Positions 42,768-50,278 of a stretch of DNA of 64,000 nt are shown here, piece by piece; position 1 is the stretch's first letter, and every line of letters starts with the position of its first letter. The notes under the pieces are model-generated. The model was not told the origin of the DNA. It did no database searches and worked only from the letters and a program-made list of their open reading frames with translations. This DNA comes from Deinococcus peraridilitoris DSM 19664. Lineage in GTDB: Bacteria > Deinococcota > Deinococci > Deinococcales > Deinococcaceae. The stretch lies in the NCBI RefSeq assembly GCF_000317835.1, contig NC_019793.1:3636001-3700000 (forward strand), read 5' to 3'. The translations under genes were made by a program, and so were the position numbers.

Positions 42768-44075
42768 TCAGGCCGGGTGAGTCCGCCCCGTCAGGGTTTC
42801 AGTGCAGGCGACGCGCAGCAGCGACAGCAGCTCGTCCAGCTCACGGTCGGTCGCGTTGAGCGGTGGCCCCAGCAGCAGGTGGTCACCGCGCCGGCCATCG
42901 AGCGCGCCACTTCCAGGGTACGTGATCAGACCATGCGCGAAGGCCGCTCGGCCGAGCCGCTCGGCCAGACCGGGATCGTCGTAGGCTTCCCGGGTGTCAG
43001 GGTCGCCCAGGACCAGGCCCAGCATCAGGCCCCGGCCGCGGACCTCCAGAATCTGTGAAAAATCCTGCGCAAGGTCGCGCAATCCCGCCAGCAGCGCGTC
43101 ACCAGCACACCGGCTGCGTTCTACCAGATTCTGCTGTTCGATGACTTCGAGCACCGCGTCACCTGCCGCCAGGCTGATCGGGTGTCCGGCGTACGTGAAC
43201 CCGTGCTTGAAAGCGCCCGAGCCCTCCATCACCGCCGCATGGACGTGGGGTGCGGCCAGCACCCCGGCCAGCGGCGCGTACCCGGCGGCAAGCCCTTTGC
43301 CAAGCACCAGCAGGTCCGGGGTGACGTGCCACTGGGATAGCGCGAACATCGAGCCTGCCCGCCCGAGGCCGCACATCACCTCGTCGGCGATGAACAGCAC
43401 GCCGTGGCGTGCACAAATGCGCTGCACCTCCTGGTAGTACCCCGCAGCAGGGGAGAGGGCCGCGTCGGAGGCCCCAACCACCGGTTCGGCGATGAAAGCC
43501 GCGACCGACTCAGGCCCCAGCTGTAACAGCAGCGTCTCGAGCTGCCGCGCATCCTGCTCACCATCGACCCTGGGGTCAGGGCGCGGAATCTTCGGGAAGG
43601 CGTCCTCGTTCAGGAGTGGTCGGTACAGCGCGCGCCGTGCACCCATTCCGGAGGCGGCCAGCGCACCCAGGCTGGCACCGTGGTAGCTGGGTTTGCGTGT
43701 CACGATTCGGTAGCGGCCGCTTTCGCCCCGTTCGGTGTGGTACTGGCGGGCGAGCTTGATGGCACTTTCGACCGCTTCCGAGCCGCCTGACACGGCCCAG
43801 AAGCGGTAACCGTCCTGGGGGAGCAGGCCCGCGAGGCGCGCGGCGTAGCGTTCGTAGATCTCGCTGGTGAACTGGCTGCCGTGGACGAAAGGCAACGCGC
43901 GGGCCTGCCGGCCCAGCGCGTCGGCGATGCCCGGGTGCCCATGACCGATGTTGGCGACCAGGGCGCCCGACGCGCCGTCCAGATAGCGCTTGCCTGAAGC
44001 GTCCCACAAATACACACCCTGACCACGAACGGCCACCGGATAGGTCTTGGCCGAGCGGTGAAACACGCTGCTCAC
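42768..44075 (-). CDS. Class-III PLP aminotransferase (aspartate aminotransferase superfamily)
   Basis: 435 residues, GTG start. PLP features: SGGSEAVESAIKLARQ for the cofactor-phosphate region, FIADEVMCGLGRAG, and the Schiff-base lysine in LLVLGKGLAAGYAPLAG. The family transaminates omega- or alpha-amino groups. It follows pruA by 74 nt in the same direction. That pairing fits an amino acid that yields a semialdehyde, e.g. ornithine, lysine or beta-lysine. Confidence 0.87.
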   Translation of the reverse strand: MSSVFHRSAKTYPVAVRGQGVYLWDASGKRYLDGASGALVANIGHGHPGIADALGRQARALPFVHGSQFTSEIYERYAARLAGLLPQDGYRFWAVSGGSEAVESAIKLARQYHTERGESGRYRIVTRKPSYHGASLGALAASGMGARRALYRPLLNEDAFPKIPRPDPRVDGEQDARQLETLLLQLGPESVAAFIAEPVVGASDAALSPAAGYYQEVQRICARHGVLFIADEVMCGLGRAGSMFALSQWHVTPDLLVLGKGLAAGYAPLAGVLAAPHVHAAVMEGSGAFKHGFTYAGHPISLAAGDAVLEVIEQQNLVERSRCAGDALLAGLRDLAQDFSQILEVRGRGLMLGLVLGDPDTREAYDDPGLAERLGRAAFAHGLITYPGSGALDGRRGDHLLLGPPLNATDRELDELLSLLRVACTETLTGRTHPA

Positions 44076-44149
44076 CGGTGGCCCGCCCCACGGAATGGCC
44101 GAGCGACGTGATTCGCTCCGTAAAGGAAAAGAAAAAGCACGCGTCGTCC

Positions 44150-45721
44150 TCAGTATTTCTGGGCGATGGTCTTGGACTGCAGGAACCAGAACAGGTAGTC
44201 CGGCCCTCCAACCTTGGCGCCCGTGCCGCTCAGGTTATAACCGCCAAAGGCGTGGGTACCGCTGAGCGCGCCCGTACATTTGCGGTTCAGGTACAGGTTG
44301 CCGACGTGAAAGCGTCGGCGTGCTTCGTCAAGCTTGTGCGGGTCCCGGCTGTAGAAACTGCCCGTCAGGCCAAATTCCGAATCGTTGGCCAGTTCCAGGG
44401 CGTGCTGCCAGTCGCGGGCGCGTGTGAAGGCCAGCACAGGTCCGAACAGCTCCTCACGAAACAGTCGCGAGTCGCGTGGAACCTCGCTGAAAATTGTGGG
44501 CTGGATAAATGCGCCGTCACAGTCTTCGACTTGAACCCGCTCACCCCCCAGCACCAGTTTCGCCTGCTGCTTGCCCTCCTCGATGGCACGCAGCAGGCGT
44601 TCTCCCTGGCGCATCTCGATGACCGGACCGACCTCGAAGGCCTCTTCACCCGGACCGACCCGCAACTGGGCGGCGCGCTCCACGACTTTGGCGAGCACCT
44701 CGTCGTACACGCTGTCCTCGACAATGGCCCGCGAGCAGGCGCTGCACTTCTGCCCGGCGTACCCGAACGCGGCCTGCACGATGCCCGTCGCGGCGGCATC
44801 GAGATCGGCGTCGGCGCAGACGACCGTGGCGTCCTTGCCGCCCATCTCGGCCATCACCCGCTTGAGCCAGATCTGCCCCGGCTGCACCCGTGACGCACGC
44901 TCGTAAATGCGCATCCCGATTTCCTTGCTCCCCGTAAAGGCCACCATGCGGACCCGGGGATGGTCCACCAGCGGATCGCCCATCTGGTCGTCCTCGCCGG
45001 TCAGGAAATTGACTACCCCTTTCGGCAAGCCGGCCTGCTCCAGAATTTCGAGCAGCAGCCAGGCACTCAGGGGTGCCTCGGACGCGGGTTTGAGCACCAC
45101 GGTATTTCCGGCGGCGATGGCACCGAGGGCCATGCCCAGTGGAATGGCACTTGGGAAATTCCAGGGTGAGATGACCGCCACGACCCCGATGGGCTCGTAG
45201 ATCATCGTGACGTGTTCGTCGGGCATGGGCTCGACCGGTTTGGGCTGGGCCCACTTCAGCGCTTCACGGGCGAAGATCTCGAAGTGGTCGACGCTCTCGG
45301 CCACCTCGCCGTCGGCTTCTGTCCAGTTCTTGCCATTTTCGAGTGTCATGACGGCGTTCAGTTCCATGCGCCGCGCGCGCAGCAACTGACCGGCGCGTTT
45401 CAGGATCGTGGCGCGCTGCAGAGGATCTGAAAATCGCCAGGTTTCGTATGCTTCGGCCGCTGCCGAAACGGCGCGCTCCAGGTGCTCACGCTGCGCTTTT
45501 GGAAAACGCCACACCACCTCGGCGTTCTGCGCGGGGTTGGTCACGGCGAAGGTGTCGGTCAGCTCGACGCGCTCACCCCCCAGGATCAGTGGAAAGGAAC
45601 GGCCCAGGTAGGTTTGACGCACGTAGCGAAATGCCTCGCGCTGTCGTTCGGCCACCTCAGGGCAACTGAAATCAAAGTACGCTTCGTGGGTAAAGGGCAA
45701 CAGACCCGCAATCAGGCTCAT
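44150..45721 (-). CDS. pruA: L-glutamate gamma-semialdehyde dehydrogenase (1-pyrroline-5-carboxylate dehydrogenase type)
   Basis: 523 residues, the length of the Thermus/Bacillus PruA form. Catalytic Cys326 (GYAGQKCSACS), general-base Glu292 (AEMGGKD), NAD motif AFTGSKEIG (261-269) and SPWNFP are all present. It oxidises glutamate semialdehyde to glutamate, from proline or ornithine. AAAGGAGATCT precedes the ATG. A class-III aminotransferase follows, and a 379-nt leader with hairpins lies upstream. Confidence 0.93.
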   Translation of the reverse strand: MSLIAGLLPFTHEAYFDFSCPEVAERQREAFRYVRQTYLGRSFPLILGGERVELTDTFAVTNPAQNAEVVWRFPKAQREHLERAVSAAAEAYETWRFSDPLQRATILKRAGQLLRARRMELNAVMTLENGKNWTEADGEVAESVDHFEIFAREALKWAQPKPVEPMPDEHVTMIYEPIGVVAVISPWNFPSAIPLGMALGAIAAGNTVVLKPASEAPLSAWLLLEILEQAGLPKGVVNFLTGEDDQMGDPLVDHPRVRMVAFTGSKEIGMRIYERASRVQPGQIWLKRVMAEMGGKDATVVCADADLDAAATGIVQAAFGYAGQKCSACSRAIVEDSVYDEVLAKVVERAAQLRVGPGEEAFEVGPVIEMRQGERLLRAIEEGKQQAKLVLGGERVQVEDCDGAFIQPTIFSEVPRDSRLFREELFGPVLAFTRARDWQHALELANDSEFGLTGSFYSRDPHKLDEARRRFHVGNLYLNRKCTGALSGTHAFGGYNLSGTGAKVGGPDYLFWFLQSKTIAQKY

Positions 45722-46100
45722 AGATCTCCTTTTGAACGCCGAAATGCGCTCGAAACATCAAGGTTTTTCTGAGCCTAACACGCGTTTTTTGCGCGGCGAC
45801 CGTGTCTTGCCATGCGTCAAGAACTCCTCGAACGCACTTTGCAGACGCTTGCGCGCGGCGCACATCACTTTACATTTGCCGCAGTGGTGTTCGCCCCCAC
45901 ACCATTGTCGTCATCAGGTTGACGACCACCGCAGTGACGCTCCGCAGAGGTGGCAGCACCAAGCTGCGGTGAGCGGCCGGGCGAATCGTTGGAGCCCCGG
46001 CTTTACCCGGGGCCGACATCGCGCCTGACCGTGCAGATCACGGCGTTCGCGTCGAACCACTCGACACTTACCGGCTTTTCCTGCGCTATGGATGCCAGGT
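45722..46100 (-). other. Long leader of pruA with stem-loops
   Basis: 379 nt without an ORF. Read toward pruA, it holds a GC stem (GCCCCGG-N6-CCGGGGC, 46013-45994), then GTCGTCA-N6-TGACGAC (45926-45907) and GGTGT-N8-ACACC (45903-45886), with CACTGCGG occurring twice around them. The first hairpin may end the Lrp transcript; the other two may be part of a structured 5' leader. Confidence 0.4.
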
Positions 46101-46562
46101 CTACCCTTTGATCATCTCGCGCGGGGGAAGCAGTTTCTTGCCGTGAAGGGGCGTGGACAGCACGATGCTGGTCGAGCAGGTGAAGCCCATCTGGATCAGT
46201 TCGCCCAGCAGCGCGTCGAGGGCCTGGACGTGCTCGACGGCCACCTTGATGATGCAGCTGTTGCCACCCGTGACACTGTGGACCTCCAGGACCCCGTCGC
46301 GCTTCTCCGACCAGCGCACCAGCTGCGGGTCACGCTGCCCGCTGTCCTGTACCCCGATAAAAGCGGTGATCGGTCGGCCGAGGGGCTCAGGAGCGACCCG
46401 CGCACCGTACCCCAGAATGACTCCCGCGTCTTCCAGCCGACGCACGCGCTCGGTGACCGCCGGGGCTGACAGGTCGACCCGCCGTCCAAGCTCGCGCATC
46501 GAAAGCCGTGCGTCCTGCTGAAGTTCGGTGAGGATCTTGAGATCGGTCGGATCAAGCTTCAT
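46101..46562 (-). CDS. Lrp/AsnC-family regulator
   Basis: 153 residues with an N-terminal helix-turn-helix (LSMRELGRRVDLSAPAVTERVRRLE, about 20-44) and a C-terminal RAM ligand-binding domain. The family responds to amino acids. It is divergent from kamA (197 nt between starts) and upstream of pruA. TAAGAT ends 6 nt before the ATG (leaderless). Control of both flanking amino-acid operons is the natural inference. Confidence 0.9.
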   Translation of the reverse strand: MKLDPTDLKILTELQQDARLSMRELGRRVDLSAPAVTERVRRLEDAGVILGYGARVAPEPLGRPITAFIGVQDSGQRDPQLVRWSEKRDGVLEVHSVTGGNSCIIKVAVEHVQALDALLGELIQMGFTCSTSIVLSTPLHGKKLLPPREMIKG

Positions 46563-46759
46563 GCCGGCATCTTATCAAACGTAAAGTCGGCGACTCATAA
46601 TTCTGGGCTGCTGCTTCACGAAACCGCCGCGCGGCCGTGAAAAGCCCATTCAAAGTGTTCCCGGTTTCTTTCTAGACTAAACCTAACAACCGTTCGAACT
46701 GGTGGCGCGCTTGCGGATCGCGTTCGCCCACCAACGACCGTTCATTGAGAGGAGCGCTT

Positions 46760-48184
46760 ATGCCGCTGCACCCGCAGGCCACCACCCGTTCACAACAGAT
46801 GCTTCCCCGCAATCACCGCGCAGACACCTGGAGGGAGGTGCCCGACGAGCTGTGGTATGACTGGAAGTGGCAACTGAAGAACCGCATCAACTCCCTTGAA
46901 GAACTCGAAGCCATCCTCGAACTGACCGAGTCCGAGCGGCGTGGCATCAGCGCCGAGGGAATCTTCCGGCTGGACATCACCCCGTATTTCGCGTCCCTGA
47001 TGGACCGGACCGACCCCACCTGCCCGATTCGGCGCCAGGTCATCCCAACGCACCACGAGCTGACTCCTTTCACCAGCATGATGGAAGACTCCCTGGCCGA
47101 GGACCGCCACAGCCCGGTGCCCGGCCTGGTTCACCGCTACCCGGACCGGGTGCTGATGCTGGTGACCACCCAATGCGCGAGTTATTGCCGCTATTGCACA
47201 CGCAGCCGTATCGTGGGCGACCCCAGCGAGACCTTCAAACCTGCCGAGTATCAGGCGCAGCTCGACTACCTGCGGCGCACACCACAGGTGCGTGACGTGC
47301 TGCTCTCGGGCGGCGATCCCCTGACGCTGGCGCCCAAGGTGCTCTCCGGGCTGCTCTCCGAGTTGCGCAAGATCGAGCACATCGAGATCATTCGCATTGG
47401 CACGCGCGTGCCGGTGTTCATGCCCATGCGGGTGACGCAGGAACTGTGCGACGTGCTGGCCGCGCACCACCCGCTGTGGATGAACATTCACATCAACCAC
47501 CCGCGCGAGATCACCCCGGAAGTCGCTGAGGCCTGCGACCGCCTGACGCGCGCCGGTGTGCCGCTGGGCAACCAGGCGGTGTTGCTGCGCGGGGTGAACG
47601 ACCACGCGGTCATCATGCAGAAGCTGATGCGCGAGTTGGTCAAGATTCGCGTTCGCCCCTACTACATCTACCAGTGCGACCTCGTGCACGGCGCCGGACA
47701 CCTGCGCACGACCGTCGCCAAGGGCCTGGAAATCATGGAGAGTCTGCGTGGGCACACCAGCGGCTACAGCATTCCCACTTACGTGGTCGACGCGCCCGGC
47801 GGTGGCGGCAAGATTCCGGTGATGCCCAACTACGTCCTGGCGCAAGGTGGCGACAAGCTGATTTTGCGCAACTTCGAGGGCTATATCGCCGCCTACAGTG
47901 AGCCGACCGACTATACCGGTCCTGACATGGCCGTGCCGCAGGACTGGGTTCGCCAGGAGCCCGGTCAGAGCGGCATTTACGGTCTGATGGAGGGTGAGCG
48001 GATCAGCATCGAGCCCAAGGAGTTCAGCGAGTCGCGCCACCGGCCCGGAGCGACCCAGCACCGCCTCAACAGTCGCGAGGACAAGTGGGCGGCTTATGGA
48101 GTGGGTCAGGCGGCCGCGAACACCGTGACCGACACCGCGCCGGACGGCATGCTCGATACCCCGCTGCACAGCGGCGATGACTGA
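46760..48184 (+). CDS. kamA: Lysine 2,3-aminomutase (radical SAM)
   Basis: 474 residues from ATG 46760, preceded by AGAGGAGC. It interconverts L-lysine and L-beta-lysine using SAM, a 4Fe-4S cluster and PLP. The cluster cysteines are Cys139, Cys143 and Cys146 (CASYCRYC). The two aspartates that bind the lysine epsilon-amino group in the clostridial enzyme are kept (QCDL and VVDAPGGGGK), as is the PLP lysine in GGGGKIPVMPNY. This points to lysine rather than glutamate as substrate. A class-III aminotransferase follows 129 nt later. Confidence 0.94.
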   Translation: MPLHPQATTRSQQMLPRNHRADTWREVPDELWYDWKWQLKNRINSLEELEAILELTESERRGISAEGIFRLDITPYFASLMDRTDPTCPIRRQVIPTHHELTPFTSMMEDSLAEDRHSPVPGLVHRYPDRVLMLVTTQCASYCRYCTRSRIVGDPSETFKPAEYQAQLDYLRRTPQVRDVLLSGGDPLTLAPKVLSGLLSELRKIEHIEIIRIGTRVPVFMPMRVTQELCDVLAAHHPLWMNIHINHPREITPEVAEACDRLTRAGVPLGNQAVLLRGVNDHAVIMQKLMRELVKIRVRPYYIYQCDLVHGAGHLRTTVAKGLEIMESLRGHTSGYSIPTYVVDAPGGGGKIPVMPNYVLAQGGDKLILRNFEGYIAAYSEPTDYTGPDMAVPQDWVRQEPGQSGIYGLMEGERISIEPKEFSESRHRPGATQHRLNSREDKWAAYGVGQAAANTVTDTAPDGMLDTPLHSGDD

Positions 48185-48313
48185 CCCTCGTGCCCCATAG
48201 CAAGGAATGAATCTGCCCGACTGCAGTGGACCGGGCGCCGAACCAGAACCCCACTGCTGCCAACACACTTGCGCTGAACGCCAATCGCTGAAAGCCCTGG
48301 CAAAGGAGCCCGC

Positions 48314-49684
48314 ATGACCTTCACCTCGATTCGCCGCCCTGTGATCAATACCCCGCTTCCCGGCCCCAAGGCTGCAGAACTGCTCGCGCGCGACCGTGTG
48401 CGGTTGTCGACCAGCTACATGCGCCCGTACCCGTTCGTGCCCGACTTTGGCGAGGGTGTCTGGCTGACCGACGTTGACGGCAACACCATGCTCGACTTTA
48501 TGGCAGGTATTGCCGTGAGCACCACGGGCTACAACCATCCGCATGTGGTGGCAGCCATCACAGAGCAGGCCCAGCGGTTTATGCACGTCTGCCTCACCGA
48601 CTATCCCCAGGAGGTCACCACCTGCCTTGCCGAACGTCTGATTGCGCACGTCGCGCGTCCAGGTGAGCCCTGGCGGGCCTTTTTCGGCAACAGCGGCGCC
48701 GAGGCCGTCGAGGCCGCGGTGAAGCTGGCGCGCAACCACACTGGCCGCAGTCACATCATCTCCACGCTGGGTTCATTCCACGGCCGCACCTACGGCGCCA
48801 TTACGCTGACCGGCAGCAAGACCAAGTACAAGCGTGGCTTTGGTCCCCTGCTGCCCAACGTCAGCCACATTCCCTACCCCAACCCGTTTCGTCCACCCTT
48901 GGGCAGCACGCCAGAAACCTGCGCGGACGCGGTGCTGTCCTATCTGGAAGACACGCTGTTTCAGACCGTGATCCCGGCTGACGAGGTTGCCGCCATTATC
49001 GTGGAGCCGCTGCAGGGCGAAGGTGGGTACATCGTGCCGCCAGCCGACTTTCTGCCCAAGCTGCGCGCCCTGTGCGACCGCCACGGCATCCTGTTGATCT
49101 ACGACGAGGTGCAGGCCGGGATGGGACGCAGTGGGAAATTCCTGTCTTACCAGCACTTTTTCGAGGGCGGTGACGTGCAGCCCGACATCATCACGATGGC
49201 CAAGGGCCTGGCCAGCGGTATGCCCATCTCGTGCATGTTGGCACGCGAAAGTGTCATGACCTGGCCGGTGGGCAGCCACGGGAGCACCTTCGGCGGCAAT
49301 CCGGTCGCGGCCGCAGCCGCGCTGGCGACCCTGGACTTGCTCGAAGGTCACGTGCGCCACCCTGGCTGTGGCGAGAGCCTGATGCACAATGCCGCCAACG
49401 TCGGGGATTTCGTGCTGGGCGAACTGCGCGCGATGCAACACGAGTTCGGCTTTCTCGGCGACGTGCGTGGCAAAGGCCTTTTCATCGGACTGGAGTTCGT
49501 CGGCACGAATGGTCGTGCCGATGGGGCACTGCGTGACCGGGCCAGCATGGCGATGTTTCAGCGTGGACTATTGAACCTCGATTGCGGCGAGAGCACGATC
49601 CGCATCAGCCCGCCGCTCATCCTGACGCGTAATGAGGCCGGGGTCGGCCTGGAATTGATGCGCGAAGCCCTGTCGAGCCTGTAG
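48314..49684 (+). CDS. Class-III PLP aminotransferase (GABA/ornithine/lysine type)
   Basis: 456 residues; AAAGGAGCCCGC precedes the ATG. FFGNSGAEAVEAAVKLARN, GSFHGRTYGAITLTGS, LLIYDEVQAGMGRSGKF and the PLP lysine in TMAKGLASGMP are family hallmarks of GABA aminotransferase-like enzymes. Related archaeal proteins are amino-acid racemases, so racemase activity cannot be excluded. Co-directional with kamA, it may act on lysine or beta-lysine. A strong terminator follows. Confidence 0.88.
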   Translation: MTFTSIRRPVINTPLPGPKAAELLARDRVRLSTSYMRPYPFVPDFGEGVWLTDVDGNTMLDFMAGIAVSTTGYNHPHVVAAITEQAQRFMHVCLTDYPQEVTTCLAERLIAHVARPGEPWRAFFGNSGAEAVEAAVKLARNHTGRSHIISTLGSFHGRTYGAITLTGSKTKYKRGFGPLLPNVSHIPYPNPFRPPLGSTPETCADAVLSYLEDTLFQTVIPADEVAAIIVEPLQGEGGYIVPPADFLPKLRALCDRHGILLIYDEVQAGMGRSGKFLSYQHFFEGGDVQPDIITMAKGLASGMPISCMLARESVMTWPVGSHGSTFGGNPVAAAAALATLDLLEGHVRHPGCGESLMHNAANVGDFVLGELRAMQHEFGFLGDVRGKGLFIGLEFVGTNGRADGALRDRASMAMFQRGLLNLDCGESTIRISPPLILTRNEAGVGLELMREALSSL

Positions 49685-49711
49685 TTTCTGTACAACAGGC
49701 GAGCACGTGAG

Positions 49712-49741
49712 GAGGACCACCCGTGGCGGTGGTCCTCTTTT
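49712..49741 (+). terminator. Terminator of the kamA-aminotransferase operon
   Basis: GAGGACCACC-N6-GGTGGTCCTC followed by TTTT, 27 nt after the aminotransferase stop. Confidence 0.9.
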
Positions 49742-49768
49742 GTCATGCTCTGGGAATCGTCCGGTCGG

Positions 49769-49957
49769 TCAGGGCTGCGGGCCGCCAGGCGGGTCGCGGC
49801 GCTTGGTATTCGATACGCCCATGATAATTCCAAGCCCGACCAACACGATCGCGCCGACCATAATCCATGTCTGGCTCAGTCCGGCGACGCTTGCCCCGTA
49901 AGCCAGGCCGGCGACGAGAATAATGAATCCCAACATGTAAATGCCAAATGACGACAT
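49769..49957 (-). CDS. Small two-helix membrane protein
   Basis: 62 residues from ATG 49957, preceded by an optimal AAAGGAGGAAACG. Two hydrophobic helices (about 4-25 and 32-50) and a basic C-terminus with KRRDPPGG. No known family. The longer upstream frame lacks a ribosome site. Convergent with the kamA operon across the terminator. Confidence 0.7.
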   Translation of the reverse strand: MSSFGIYMLGFIILVAGLAYGASVAGLSQTWIMVGAIVLVGLGIIMGVSNTKRRDPPGGPQP

Positions 49958-50278
49958 CGTTTCCTCCTTTGGGCAAATGGCCCATTTCAGGTACGGCTGC
50001 AGTTTAAGCTGAAGGCCAGGCCTGCTGAATTCCGCCATCCTTCAGGTGGCGTCAAAAATCAGTCAGGCCCGAGCGACCTGAAATGCGATGACCACCTGAG
50101 GACAATTCGTTCGGCTGAGGATGGTGGACCGTTACGGCAACTGCAGGGCGGGGGTGCAGCCTGGCTGCAGTTCGCCCAGTCTCCGCATAAGTGGGCAAAT
50201 TATGTGGATAAAATTAAAAAGTTCTAAGTAATTCGCAACCATTTCCTGACCATAGATGTATAGCCTTTCTCAAGAACT
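49958..50278. other. Promoter region upstream of the lipoprotein nuclease
   Basis: 321 nt without an ORF. The last 90 nt are AT-rich against the GC-rich background (GATAAAATTAAAAAG and similar), and TATAGC lies at about 50260, 14 nt before the ATG. The AT-rich block probably carries regulator sites for the nuclease gene. Confidence 0.5.

Noticed and set aside
45880..45930. Resemblance of the pruA leader to a fluoride riboswitch (CTGATGACG)
   Set aside because: Only the CTGATGACG string matches; the other conserved elements and pseudoknot are absent.
46790..48754. 654-codon minus frame opposite kamA
   Set aside because: Shadow of kamA and the aminotransferase; His-, Val- and Gln-rich composition typical of antisense frames.
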